Below are positions 1-8,413 of a DNA stretch of 64,000 nt, one piece after another. Position 1 is the first letter of the stretch. Each line of letters starts with the position of its first letter. The DNA is taken from positions 1,922,001 to 1,986,000 of the forward strand of contig NZ_CP109796.1 of the NCBI RefSeq assembly GCF_038725785.1. The letters are read 5' to 3'. The stretch is from Termitidicoccus mucosus. Its GTDB lineage: Bacteria > Verrucomicrobiota > Verrucomicrobiia > Opitutales > Opitutaceae. Both the position numbers and the translations under genes were made by a program. Below the pieces are notes generated by a model that was given only the letters and a program-made list of their open reading frames with translations, made no database searches and was not told the origin of the DNA.

Positions 1-747
1 GAGAAAAACGCGTGGTATCGCCGCCAGTGGCTCGGATGGCGCGACACCGGCGCGCGCCTCTTCTCGCGCGGCAACCAATGCCTCGACGGCTACACCATGC
101 CGCACATCTACGCGCATGAGTTTTCGGAGGAGTTCCGCTTCATGGCCGAAAATGGCATGGTTGCCACCGACTACGACGCCCTCACCGGCCAGTGGGCCGC
201 GCACGGCCCCAACATCTACGCGCTCATGCGCCTGCACGTCACGCCCGCCGCCCGGACCGACGCGATTCTTGATCGCTATTATTCTGTCTTCGGTCCCGCC
301 GCCGCCCTCGTGAAGGAATATTTCACCTACTGGGAAAACTACACCCGCGACAATCGCGCCCGTCTTGAGGGCGTTTTTGAGGAAATCAACGTCTCGCGCT
401 CCCGCAACTGGCCCGTGGCCGCGCACCGCGTGCATCCGCCGGAATGCTTCGCCCCCGCCGAAGCCATCCTCGCCCGTGCCGCGCAGGCCGCCGCGGGCGA
501 TCCCGAAGCCGCCGCGCGCGTCGAATTTCTCCGCGCCGGGCTTTCGCATTCACGGCTTTGCGCCCGTATCTCCGAGCTGCTCACCACCGCCGATCCGCGT
601 TCCACGCTCGCCCGGGGCAGGACGGCCCTTGATGAGCTCATCGCCTTCCGCCGGGCCCACGAGCGTGAGTGGATCGCCAATTTCAACCACTGCGCCTGGG
701 AGGAATCCACCAGCTGGGTGCTCACCGACGCCCCGCGCAAGCAATGA
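1..747 (+). CDS. DUF4838 domain protein, C-terminal part (5' end outside window)
   Basis: The reading frame is open from base 1 and ends with TGA at 747, so 248 residues are visible and the start lies upstream. The visible part aligns by eye with the C-terminal half of the two complete DUF4838 proteins in this window: an NIYALMRLH stretch matches their NYIMARAMY, followed by a conserved Tyr-rich helix (YFTYWENYT against YYTYWRQIW). DUF4838 proteins are large, usually secreted proteins of Verrucomicrobiota and Bacteroidota. They are thought to act on glycans and resemble alpha-glucuronidase-like TIM-barrel enzymes, but no activity is established. A sulfatase follows after 64 bp on the same strand, which fits one glycan-degradation transcript. 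Family assignment is inferred from similarity to the neighbours. Confidence 0.78.
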   Translation, partial: EKNAWYRRQWLGWRDTGARLFSRGNQCLDGYTMPHIYAHEFSEEFRFMAENGMVATDYDALTGQWAAHGPNIYALMRLHVTPAARTDAILDRYYSVFGPAAALVKEYFTYWENYTRDNRARLEGVFEEINVSRSRNWPVAAHRVHPPECFAPAEAILARAAQAAAGDPEAAARVEFLRAGLSHSRLCARISELLTTADPRSTLARGRTALDELIAFRRAHEREWIANFNHCAWEESTSWVLTDAPRKQ

Positions 748-811
748 CGCCGCCTTCCTCTTTATCTCCTCCCCGCTGTCGAATTTTTATATAAACAATG
801 CGCAAACCGGT

Positions 812-2287
812 ATGAAAAACCAGCTCCCCGCCGCGCTCATCGCCCCCCTTGTCGCCGCCGGGCTCTCCGCGCCCTGCGTTGTCACGGCCGCCGAACCAGC
901 GCGCCCAAACATCGTCCTCATCGTCTCCGACGACCACGGTCTCGACGCGCTTGGCTGCTACGGCAATCCCGTCATCCGCACACCCCACCTCGACGCGCTC
1001 GCCGCCGCCGGCACGCGCTTCACCCGCGCCTTTTGCACCAGCGCCAGTTGCAGTCCGTCGCGCTCCGTCATTCTCACCGGCCTGCAAGGTCATCACAACG
1101 GCATGTATGGCCTCCAGCATGACGAGCATCATTTCCTGTGCTTCGATCAGGTGCGCAGCCTCCCGGTGATGCTGGAGGCGGCGGGCTACCGCACCGCCCG
1201 CGTCGGCAAATACCATGTCGCGCCCGACTCTGTCTTCCGCTTCCAAACCGTCCTCTCCGGCGGCGCGGCCAACGACCCGAAAACCCTCGGGCGGAGCCCG
1301 ATGGAAATGGCGTGGCGCTCCCGCGAGGTTATCGAATCCTCCGACGCCCGCCCGTTCTTTTTGTATTTCGCCACCGACGATCCGCATCGCGCCAACGCCG
1401 TCCTGCCCGACGGCACGCCGACCTTCGACACCTGGCCCGAGCCAAACCATTTTGGCAACCGTCCCGCCGGCTACCCCGGCATCACGCCGGTTGTCTATAA
1501 TCCCGCCGACGTGCTCGTGCCGCCGTTCCTGCCCGACACGCCGGCCTGCCGCGCCGAACTCGCGCAATATTACCAATCCGTCTCCCGCCTAGACCAGGGC
1601 ATCGGCGTCTTGATAAAACAGCTCAAGGACGCCGGCAAATACGACAACACGCTCATCATCTATATATCGGACAACGGCGTCGCCTTCCCCGGCGCCAAGA
1701 CGACGCTTTACGAGCCCGGCATCCGCCTCCCGTGCATCATAAAAAACCCGCGCCAGCCAAAAGGCGGCGTCACTCAGGACGCGCTGGTCTCGTGGGTGGA
1801 TCTCACGCCCACCATTCTTGACGTCGCCGGCGCGCTGCCTCCCGGCGCCGCCGGATTCGACGGACGCTCTTTCAAGGCCGGCCTCGACGGCACGCCGCTG
1901 CGCGGCCGGGACGAGGTGTATGCGTCGCACACGTTTCATCAGGTCACCATGTATTATCCCATGCGCGCGGTCAGGACGGAGAAATACAAACTCATCCATA
2001 ACCTCGCGTATCCCCTCGCCTTTCCGTCCGCCCGGGACCTCATCCAGTCGCCGACGTGGATCAGCGCCACCCGCGACGGGGGCGGCCTTTTCGGGAAACG
2101 CTCCATCGCGGCATTTCTTCACCGTCCCGAGTTCGAACTCTACGATCTGGAGGCCGATCCCGATGAGATCGACAACCTCGCCGACGCCCCCGCCCTGCGC
2201 GAGGTGCGCGACGCTCTCATCGAAAAAACAAGGGCATTCCAGTCCGCGACCAAGGATCCCTGGCTGCATAAATGGCAGTATGAATAA
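812..2287 (+). CDS. secreted sulfatase (Cys-type, family S1)
   Basis: A 491-residue arylsulfatase-like enzyme predicted to remove sulfate esters from glycans in the periplasm or outside the cell. The ATG at 812 is chosen because it opens directly into a signal peptide (about residues 1-27). The frame is open further upstream, but that part overlaps the preceding gene and reads as low-complexity noise. The N-terminal metal site (SDDHG, residues 39-43) and the formylglycine motif C80-S-P-S-R84 are intact, so the enzyme should be active once the Cys is oxidised by a maturase. A second metal-site motif (SDNG) lies in the middle of the protein. No maturase gene is in the window. An AT-rich run (ttttatataaac) lies just upstream of the start. 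The sulfated substrate cannot be told from sequence. Confidence 0.93.
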   Translation: MKNQLPAALIAPLVAAGLSAPCVVTAAEPARPNIVLIVSDDHGLDALGCYGNPVIRTPHLDALAAAGTRFTRAFCTSASCSPSRSVILTGLQGHHNGMYGLQHDEHHFLCFDQVRSLPVMLEAAGYRTARVGKYHVAPDSVFRFQTVLSGGAANDPKTLGRSPMEMAWRSREVIESSDARPFFLYFATDDPHRANAVLPDGTPTFDTWPEPNHFGNRPAGYPGITPVVYNPADVLVPPFLPDTPACRAELAQYYQSVSRLDQGIGVLIKQLKDAGKYDNTLIIYISDNGVAFPGAKTTLYEPGIRLPCIIKNPRQPKGGVTQDALVSWVDLTPTILDVAGALPPGAAGFDGRSFKAGLDGTPLRGRDEVYASHTFHQVTMYYPMRAVRTEKYKLIHNLAYPLAFPSARDLIQSPTWISATRDGGGLFGKRSIAAFLHRPEFELYDLEADPDEIDNLADAPALREVRDALIEKTRAFQSATKDPWLHKWQYE

Positions 2288-2409
2288 ACTTGGAGCCCTC
2301 CGGCGGGGAGAACCGGCATCACTACGTCGCCATCAGAAACCGCGATCCGGAAAAACTCGGCGCCCTCATCGCCGGATTGCAATCCGCCCCGCCCGCCAGA
2401 TGGGCATGA
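2287..2409 (+). pseudogene. possible C-terminal gene remnant
   Basis: Directly after the sulfatase stop, in a different frame, about 40 codons read as plausible protein (including the stretch HHYVAIRNRDPEKL) and end in TGA at 2407-2409. There is no start codon or upstream domain. It may be the tail of a gene deleted when the sulfatase gene was inserted or rearranged. It could also be chance, since GC-rich DNA often has open frames. I do not recognise the family. Confidence 0.25.
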
Positions 2410-2457
2410 ACGCCCGGGACACAGGCAACCGCGGACTCGCGGCCAGACCGGCGCGCC

Positions 2458-3888
2458 TTATTCCGACGGCGGGGGAACCGAACTGACCGGACGGAGTTTT
2501 CCGGCGGGGACGATGGTCACGTTGTCGAACAGGATGCGGCCGGCGTGCCGCACATACTCGGTGGCGGAGACACCCTCGAAGACGCAGTCTTTGAAACGGA
2601 TATCGTCCGCGGTAGCGCCTTGAAACCCGGCGATTTGCAGGACGCGGGGACTACTTTTGCCATTCACGTTTTCGAGCGAGACATTGCGGACGGCGGGAAG
2701 ATGCGGTCCGTCGGCCCCCTCTTGATACATGAAATCGATGGTGAGAATTGCCTCGGCAACCCGGCCGACGGAGACATTGCGCATGTGAATATTTTCAATG
2801 ACTCCTCCCCGCCGGGCATTGGATTTGAAGCGGAGGGCGCGGTCGAGATTGGGGCTGTCCATGACGCAATTTTCCACAAAGACATTGCGGCATCCGGCGG
2901 AGATTTCGCTGCCGATGACAACGCCGCCATGCCCATCCTTCATCTCGCAATTGCGAACAATGATGTTTTCCGAGGGAACGTTGACGCGCCGCCCGTCATT
3001 GTTGCGCCCGGATTTGATGGCGATGCAGTCGTCCCCGGTGTCGAAGCGGCAGTCCTCTATCAGCACATTGCGGCACGAGTCGGGGTCGCAGCCGTCGTTG
3101 TTGGGGCCGTGACTATCGATTTTCACCCCGCGCACGGTGATGTTTTCGCAAAGCACGGGGTTGAGTTCCCAGAAGGGCGAGCGAATGAGGGTGACGCCCT
3201 CGATAAGAATATTTTTGCAGCGGTAAAATTGCACAAAAGGAGGACGCAGGTAGTGCCCCTCCCCGAAAATGCGCTCGGCGACGGGCGTGTTTTTGTCGCC
3301 CATTTCATTGAGACGCCGGACGCTCGCGCGCGAGAGAGGCGGCCCGGCGTGACGTTCGCCGGGTTTTGTCCATCCCCACCAATTATCCGGCGACGCACCG
3401 CCGTCGAGCATGCCGGAGCCGGTCACGGCGATATTTTCCTGTCCGTGAGCGTGGATGAGCGGCGAATAATTCATGCACTCGATGCCCTCCCAGCGGGTGA
3501 GAACGACGGGGAGATACGCGGCGGGATCGGTGGAAAAAACAAGCCTGGCGCCTTCGCTCACGTGGAGATTGACATTGCTTTTCAGGTGAATGGCTCCGGT
3601 GAGAAAAATGCCGGCGGGAATGACGACGCGGCCTCCGCCCGCCTCGTGGCACGCGGCGATGGCACTGGCGATGGCGGCGGTGCAATCGTGCGCGCCGCCG
3701 GGCCTCGCGCCGAATCGCGCGTCGGTGATGATAAAATCACGGGCGGGAAACAAAGGCGCCTTTATTTGCGCGAGAATCGCCGGCACCGCGTTCCACGGAT
3801 CGGCGTGGCGCGCTGCGCCGGAGGCCGGCTGAAGAAGCACCGCAAAAAACAACGCGATGCCTGGGAGGAAAAATCCGTGGTTTGGCAT
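2458..3888 (-). CDS. secreted polygalacturonase-like glycoside hydrolase, GH28
   Basis: A 476-residue right-handed beta-helix enzyme predicted to hydrolyse alpha-1,4-galacturonan or rhamnogalacturonan. The start at 3888 gives an immediate signal peptide ending near SGAARHA. An upstream extension to 3987 is possible but would bury the signal peptide. All GH28 signatures are visible: NND (263-265), the DD pair (286-287) in GDDCIAIKSG, GHGG with the active-site His (about 320) and the RFK substrate-binding motif (353-355). It is the last gene of the long minus-strand operon, 102 bp after a sulfatase. With the pectate lyase at 27.6 kb it marks pectin-type uronan as a probable target. Exo or endo action cannot be decided. 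Confidence 0.9.
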   Translation of the reverse strand: MPNHGFFLPGIALFFAVLLQPASGAARHADPWNAVPAILAQIKAPLFPARDFIITDARFGARPGGAHDCTAAIASAIAACHEAGGGRVVIPAGIFLTGAIHLKSNVNLHVSEGARLVFSTDPAAYLPVVLTRWEGIECMNYSPLIHAHGQENIAVTGSGMLDGGASPDNWWGWTKPGERHAGPPLSRASVRRLNEMGDKNTPVAERIFGEGHYLRPPFVQFYRCKNILIEGVTLIRSPFWELNPVLCENITVRGVKIDSHGPNNDGCDPDSCRNVLIEDCRFDTGDDCIAIKSGRNNDGRRVNVPSENIIVRNCEMKDGHGGVVIGSEISAGCRNVFVENCVMDSPNLDRALRFKSNARRGGVIENIHMRNVSVGRVAEAILTIDFMYQEGADGPHLPAVRNVSLENVNGKSSPRVLQIAGFQGATADDIRFKDCVFEGVSATEYVRHAGRILFDNVTIVPAGKLRPVSSVPPPSE

Positions 3889-3990
3889 GGGAATAGAAGA
3901 CGATTTTCTGGATCGGGCGATCCGTCCGGGATTCGATATATTATATGGGTATTTCATATGCAATGGGGATTGATTTCTCGTCCGCAAGCA

Positions 3991-5484
3991 TCAGGGAGCG
4001 TCCGGTTCTCCTTTTGCGACAGGTTGCCCAAGCGGGAAAGCCGTGCTGTTGACGCGTGCGGAGGCCATGAGTCGTTCAAAATATTCGACCTTGCCGGGAT
4101 TTTGGGAGGAGAGGTTGCTCCTTTCCGACGGGTCGCGGGAAAGGTCGTAGAGTTCGATGCCGGCCTTCATCCCATTGCGGACGGCCTTCCAGTTGTTCTG
4201 AAGGATGGCTTGGCGGCCTTCGAGCTCCCAGTAGAGATAATCGTGCTTCTTCTGGCTTTCGGCGCGTCCAAGCAGGGTCGGAGCGTAGCTGATGCCGTCA
4301 ATATCCGCGGGGACGGGTTCACCCAGGATTTCAAAGACAGTGGGCATGAAATCCCAGAACGCTGCGGGATGATCGCTCGTCGAGCCGGCTCGAATGTGTC
4401 CGGGCCAGCGGATGGCGAAGGGTTCGCGGATGCCGCCCTCATACATGTCACGCTTGATGCCGCGCAGTCCGCCGGAAGAGTGGAAGAAGGTGTTGTCCTT
4501 GCCGCCCTCGGCATGAGGGCCGTTATCCGAGGTGAAGACAACAAGGGTGCTTTCATCAAGACCGCGTTCCTTGAGCCTGTCCATAATGAGCCCGACATCG
4601 CGATCGAGGCGCATCATCATGGCGGCAAAAATGATCCGCTTATCCCCCTCGATGGCTTTTTTCTGAGGGTCTTCGGCATGGACCGCATCGTCCGGTCCGG
4701 CGATTTCATGCACCCAGGCCTGTTCTTTTTTGAGCTGCTCCATGACCGTGTCGCGCGGGCAAACCAGATCGGCATGCGGGGTGGTATAGGCCATGTAGAG
4801 AAAAAAAGGATGTCCCGCGCCAGCGGCGGCGCGATCAATGTAGGCAAGCGCCTCCACGGTGAAACGGTCATTGGCAAAACTGTTTTGCCCGTGTGAGTAA
4901 TTCTGGACGAGAGGCTCCTTGGCCGCATTGCGATAAAGGAACTCCGGATATTGATTGTGCGCGTGCGCCTGATTGACGAAGCCGTAAAAGAAATCCCAGC
5001 CCCGGAGCCACGGCGCGCTGTAACTGTCCTCCTCGCCGAGGCCCCATTTGCCAATCATTGCAGTCTGGTAGCCGAAATCCTTCAGGTATTCGGGAATCAG
5101 TTTCTCCCTGCGTGAAATCGGTATGCGGCCCGGGGTGTCCGCGCCCCGGGAATATCCGAGATTGCCGCGGATGCTTCCGTGTCCGGTGTGCAGTCCGGTC
5201 ATAAGTGCGGCGCGAGAGGGCGCGCAGACCGGCGAGCCCGCATAGTGCCGCGTCATGATCATGCCCTCGCGGGCGAGCCGGTCTATGTTGGGTGTGTTGA
5301 AGCGGGCCTGTCCGTTGAAGCCCACATCACCATAGCCGGCGTCGTCGGCGAGTATGAATATGATATTAGGGCGCGACGGCGCGGCGGCGTGCGCAGTGGC
5401 TTGCACCGGGCCGGATGACAGCACGGCTGCGGAGGCGGCAATGCCCGATAGAAATGAGGTCAGGTGCGTGGCAGGAACTTGCAT
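3991..5484 (-). CDS. secreted sulfatase (Cys-type, family S1)
   Basis: A 497-residue sulfatase with an N-terminal signal sequence (hydrophobic residues about 10-35). The first metal site is ADDAGYGD (46-53) and the formylglycine motif is C87-A-P-S-R91. The second metal site (TSDNGPH) and a conserved Lys-containing C-terminal region are present, and the length is normal for the arylsulfatase A/GalNAc-6-sulfatase-like branch. The CxPSR variant differs from the CSPSR of the other two sulfatases in the window, so the three are not recent duplicates. It lies between the esterase fusion and the GH28 gene on one strand, with gaps of 76 and 102 bp, consistent with a shared transcript. The substrate is unknown. 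Confidence 0.93.
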   Translation of the reverse strand: MQVPATHLTSFLSGIAASAAVLSSGPVQATAHAAAPSRPNIIFILADDAGYGDVGFNGQARFNTPNIDRLAREGMIMTRHYAGSPVCAPSRAALMTGLHTGHGSIRGNLGYSRGADTPGRIPISRREKLIPEYLKDFGYQTAMIGKWGLGEEDSYSAPWLRGWDFFYGFVNQAHAHNQYPEFLYRNAAKEPLVQNYSHGQNSFANDRFTVEALAYIDRAAAGAGHPFFLYMAYTTPHADLVCPRDTVMEQLKKEQAWVHEIAGPDDAVHAEDPQKKAIEGDKRIIFAAMMMRLDRDVGLIMDRLKERGLDESTLVVFTSDNGPHAEGGKDNTFFHSSGGLRGIKRDMYEGGIREPFAIRWPGHIRAGSTSDHPAAFWDFMPTVFEILGEPVPADIDGISYAPTLLGRAESQKKHDYLYWELEGRQAILQNNWKAVRNGMKAGIELYDLSRDPSERSNLSSQNPGKVEYFERLMASARVNSTAFPLGQPVAKGEPDAP

Positions 5485-5560
5485 GGCGATTTTGGCAATC
5501 AGTGTGTGAAATCTTAAAAAACCGGACAGGCAGTGACGGGGGACTTTAAATCATCCGGAA

Positions 5561-6952
5561 TCACTCGGCTGACTCGAAAATTTTATCGAGTTGCTTCATG
5601 CCCTTGATGGCGCGGGCGGGGAGAAATCCACCGTTCGGGCCGAAAGCGAGGAGTGCCTCGACGGGCTCAACCGTGCAGGCGGACTCGTCGATTTCACCCT
5701 TTGCATTTTGGGCCGCCGTCAAATCCATGCCCAGATGCGCGGCGAGGAATGAATACACGGCCTTCCGCTTGCTTGGGCCGTAATCGTGGCCCTCCCGGGG
5801 GAAGTGCACGTTGGCCACGGCCTCCGTTTTCCCGTAAAGACCATAGACGTGCCTGAGAAAAGGATACTCCACATCGGGCACGCCGGCCGTCCAGTCGCCG
5901 CCATCCGACACCACGAGTTGGGGGCGCGGTGCGGCAAGGGCGGCAAGCTCGACATTGTTCATGCCGCCAGCGGCCAGATGGATGGGTTGTCCGCTTTCGC
6001 ACGGACAACCGCCGTCGAAATGCGCCGACACCATGACGACCGGCACACTGACGCCCACGCGGTCGTCAATCGCGGCGAGCATCATCGTTTGCGAACCTCC
6101 ACCAGAGGCGCCGGTGACCGCAATCCTGTCGGGGTCTATCTCCGGAAGTTTTGAAAAATAATCGATGATGCGGATGCCATTCAGGATTTGCATGGTTTGC
6201 GCCATCGGGGTGCGGTGCGCGGAGGCATCGAATTGCAGGAGCGATTCGCCCCAGGCAAACAGGTCGTAGGAAACCGCCCACGCGCCCATGCGGGCAAACA
6301 TCGCGCAGCGGATTTGCTGGTCGTCGCGGTAGCGTCCGCCGGGAAAGTGCCCGTTGGGGCTGACGACGAGGGGACATTTGCCGGCGACGCGGCCGGGCAT
6401 GTAAACGGAACCGCACACAAACACGCCGGGCAGCGTCTCGATGGCGAAGTTTTGCACGCGGTAGCCGTCCATGCGGCGCTCGGAGGTGAGGATGGGTTGC
6501 GCCCGGGGGGCGTCTGGCATGGGAGACAATCGCAGTGCGGCCAGCAGCGCCGGACGCAAGGCTCGCGCCTGCTTTTCCCATGCGGCCCTGTCCTTGTAGA
6601 GCGCGGCGAGGTATTGCATTTCCCGCGCCCCCTCGGCGGGCGAACGGCGCGGGTGATCGTAGGCGAGGAGCCGGTAGGTTTTTCCGGTCTCGTATTCAAA
6701 CATCAGGTCGAAGGGCGCGAGCACATTGCGCAAGGATTCCTCCGCGCTGTAACGCCGGATGCGGTAGTCCGCGTAATCAAGCGTCTTGCCGTCGAGAAGC
6801 CTCTGGGGAATTTTGAGGTCCAGGTCGAACTGTTTCCGGATGTCCGCCATCACGTCGGCCAGCGGGCGCGACTGGCGGGGATTGTCGTTGCCGCCAGGGG
6901 CCGCGGGCATCACCGCCGTGATGGCGAGGAGGAATATCAAACTGTGTTTCAT
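5561..6952 (-). CDS. secreted alpha/beta-hydrolase (acetyl esterase-like) with N-terminal STN-like domain
   Basis: A 463-residue protein with a signal peptide (1-20). Residues about 31-95 resemble the STN (secretin/TonB short N-terminal) fold: a predicted beta-alpha-beta segment with the pattern LADVMADIRKQFDLDL and a paired strand ending in KTYRLL. The rest is an alpha/beta-hydrolase similar to acetylxylan-esterase or dienelactone-hydrolase-like enzymes, with the nucleophile elbow GASGGG (Ser283) and a probable His389 in REGHDYG. An Asp near 350-353 is the likely third member of the triad. Its position among sulfatases and a polygalacturonase suggests removal of acetyl or other ester groups from the glycan. 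STN domains normally sit on secretins, TonB receptors and FecR-like sensors, so this fusion is unusual. The STN call is by pattern only. Confidence 0.78.
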   Translation of the reverse strand: MKHSLIFLLAITAVMPAAPGGNDNPRQSRPLADVMADIRKQFDLDLKIPQRLLDGKTLDYADYRIRRYSAEESLRNVLAPFDLMFEYETGKTYRLLAYDHPRRSPAEGAREMQYLAALYKDRAAWEKQARALRPALLAALRLSPMPDAPRAQPILTSERRMDGYRVQNFAIETLPGVFVCGSVYMPGRVAGKCPLVVSPNGHFPGGRYRDDQQIRCAMFARMGAWAVSYDLFAWGESLLQFDASAHRTPMAQTMQILNGIRIIDYFSKLPEIDPDRIAVTGASGGGSQTMMLAAIDDRVGVSVPVVMVSAHFDGGCPCESGQPIHLAAGGMNNVELAALAAPRPQLVVSDGGDWTAGVPDVEYPFLRHVYGLYGKTEAVANVHFPREGHDYGPSKRKAVYSFLAAHLGMDLTAAQNAKGEIDESACTVEPVEALLAFGPNGGFLPARAIKGMKQLDKIFESAE

Positions 6953-7006
6953 AAAAACATTCGTCTGTTTTGCACGGGAGATTTTCCCGGCAAGGTATGC
7001 AAGTTT

Positions 7007-8413
7007 CTATTTTCCGGACGGTACCAGGCGCCATTCGCCACCTTCGCGCGGGAGCATTTCCTGGGCGCTCACGTCACGTCGCCATTGGGCGAGCTTTGCG
7101 CGGAGCCTGACAACCAGCTCCGGTTTTTGCGCGGCCAGGTCGTTTTGCTGTCCGGGATCGGCGGAAATATCAAACAGGCTGGCCGCGGGGCCGACGCCAA
7201 GCAGCGCCCCCTCGTGCCATTCGATGAGCATGTGGTTGCCCTCGCGGATGGCCGAGCCCGGCTGGAATCCCCCCGCTTGATGATAATGCGGATAATGCCA
7301 GTAAAGCGCGCGGGACGGCAGCGCCGCGCCGGTGGACAAATGCGCGAGCAGGCTCACTCCATCGGGAGGCAGGTCTGAAGTGTCGCAACCGGCCGCGTCC
7401 AGCACGGTGAAAAACACATCCTGTGTGATCGTGGGGGCGTCCGACAACATGCCCGCACGCACCTTGCCGGGCCAGCGCGCGCACATGGGCACGCGCAGCC
7501 CGCCCTGCCAGAGGGAAGCCTTGCCGCCGCGAAACGGATGCTGCGACTGGAGCTGCTCCAGGTTCCCGTTGTCGGAAATGAACACGACGAGCGTGCGGCG
7601 CGACAGGTCGAGCCGGTCCAGCGTGTCGAGTATGCGTCCGATGCCGGCATCCATGCGCTCGATCATCGCAGCCATGACCGCGTTGTTTTCCGCGCGCCCC
7701 GCCCCGGGCTTGTTCGCATACTTCGCGGTCAGCAACGACTCTTCCACCAATGGGGTGTGCACGACGTTGTGCGCGATATAACAAAAGAACGGGCGGTCCC
7801 GGTTTGCCTGGATGAAATCGACGGCGTGGCCGGTGATGGCCCCGACGTTGTGGGCATCGGGCTCATCGAGTTTTTTTGGAGACGGTTTCCGGACATGAAA
7901 CACCACGTCAAATCCCTGCGACTCGGGATCCATGGGACGGCCCGGCGTGTAATCGTAATCCGGAGCGAGGTGCCATTTGCCGAACAGTCCGTTTATATAA
8001 CCGCGCTCGCGCAGCCGTTCGGCGATGGTTTTCTCCGCCAGCGGCAGGCCCTGCTCCATCTTCGGCGTGACCAGCGCACGGCCTTCCCAAGCGGTGCCCG
8101 GGATGAAATCCGTGAGGTGCAGGCGCGCCGGGGCCTTCCCGGTCATGAGCGCGGCGCGCGACGGCGAGCAGACCGGCGCGGCGGCGTAAGCCTGGGTGAA
8201 GGCCGTGCCCTCGCGGGCGATGCGGTCGATGTTGGGCGTCTCATACCACGCGCCGCCGTGATAACCGACCTGATTCCAGCCCATGTCATCGGCGACAATG
8301 ATGACGATGTTGGGCGGTATGCCGCCGTCCGCCTGCGCAGCGACCGCCCCTGGCGCCGTTGTCAGCGCGCCGAATGCAAGCATTTCGAAAGGATTTATAT
8401 TATGCGTCTTCAT
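7007..8413 (-). CDS. secreted sulfatase (Cys-type, family S1)
   Basis: A 468-residue sulfatase with a weak signal sequence (about 8-28), the metal-binding ADDMGW (41-46) and the formylglycine motif C82-S-P-S-R86. A second metal-site motif (ISDNGN) is present. The C-terminal region is compact, as in choline-sulfatase/A-type branches. The ATG overlaps the TGA of the upstream DUF4838-NHL gene (ATGA at 8410-8413), so translation is probably coupled and the two proteins are made together. It is the second sulfatase of the minus-strand operon. The overlap with a putative surface-anchored protein suggests they act on the same glycan at the cell surface. That link is inference. Confidence 0.93.
   Translation of the reverse strand: MKTHNINPFEMLAFGALTTAPGAVAAQADGGIPPNIVIIVADDMGWNQVGYHGGAWYETPNIDRIAREGTAFTQAYAAAPVCSPSRAALMTGKAPARLHLTDFIPGTAWEGRALVTPKMEQGLPLAEKTIAERLRERGYINGLFGKWHLAPDYDYTPGRPMDPESQGFDVVFHVRKPSPKKLDEPDAHNVGAITGHAVDFIQANRDRPFFCYIAHNVVHTPLVEESLLTAKYANKPGAGRAENNAVMAAMIERMDAGIGRILDTLDRLDLSRRTLVVFISDNGNLEQLQSQHPFRGGKASLWQGGLRVPMCARWPGKVRAGMLSDAPTITQDVFFTVLDAAGCDTSDLPPDGVSLLAHLSTGAALPSRALYWHYPHYHQAGGFQPGSAIREGNHMLIEWHEGALLGVGPAASLFDISADPGQQNDLAAQKPELVVRLRAKLAQWRRDVSAQEMLPREGGEWRLVPSGK

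Noticed and set aside
365-811. Upstream extension of the first sulfatase
   Set aside because: It overlaps the DUF4838 gene in another frame and is Pro/Arg-rich noise; the signal peptide begins at 812.
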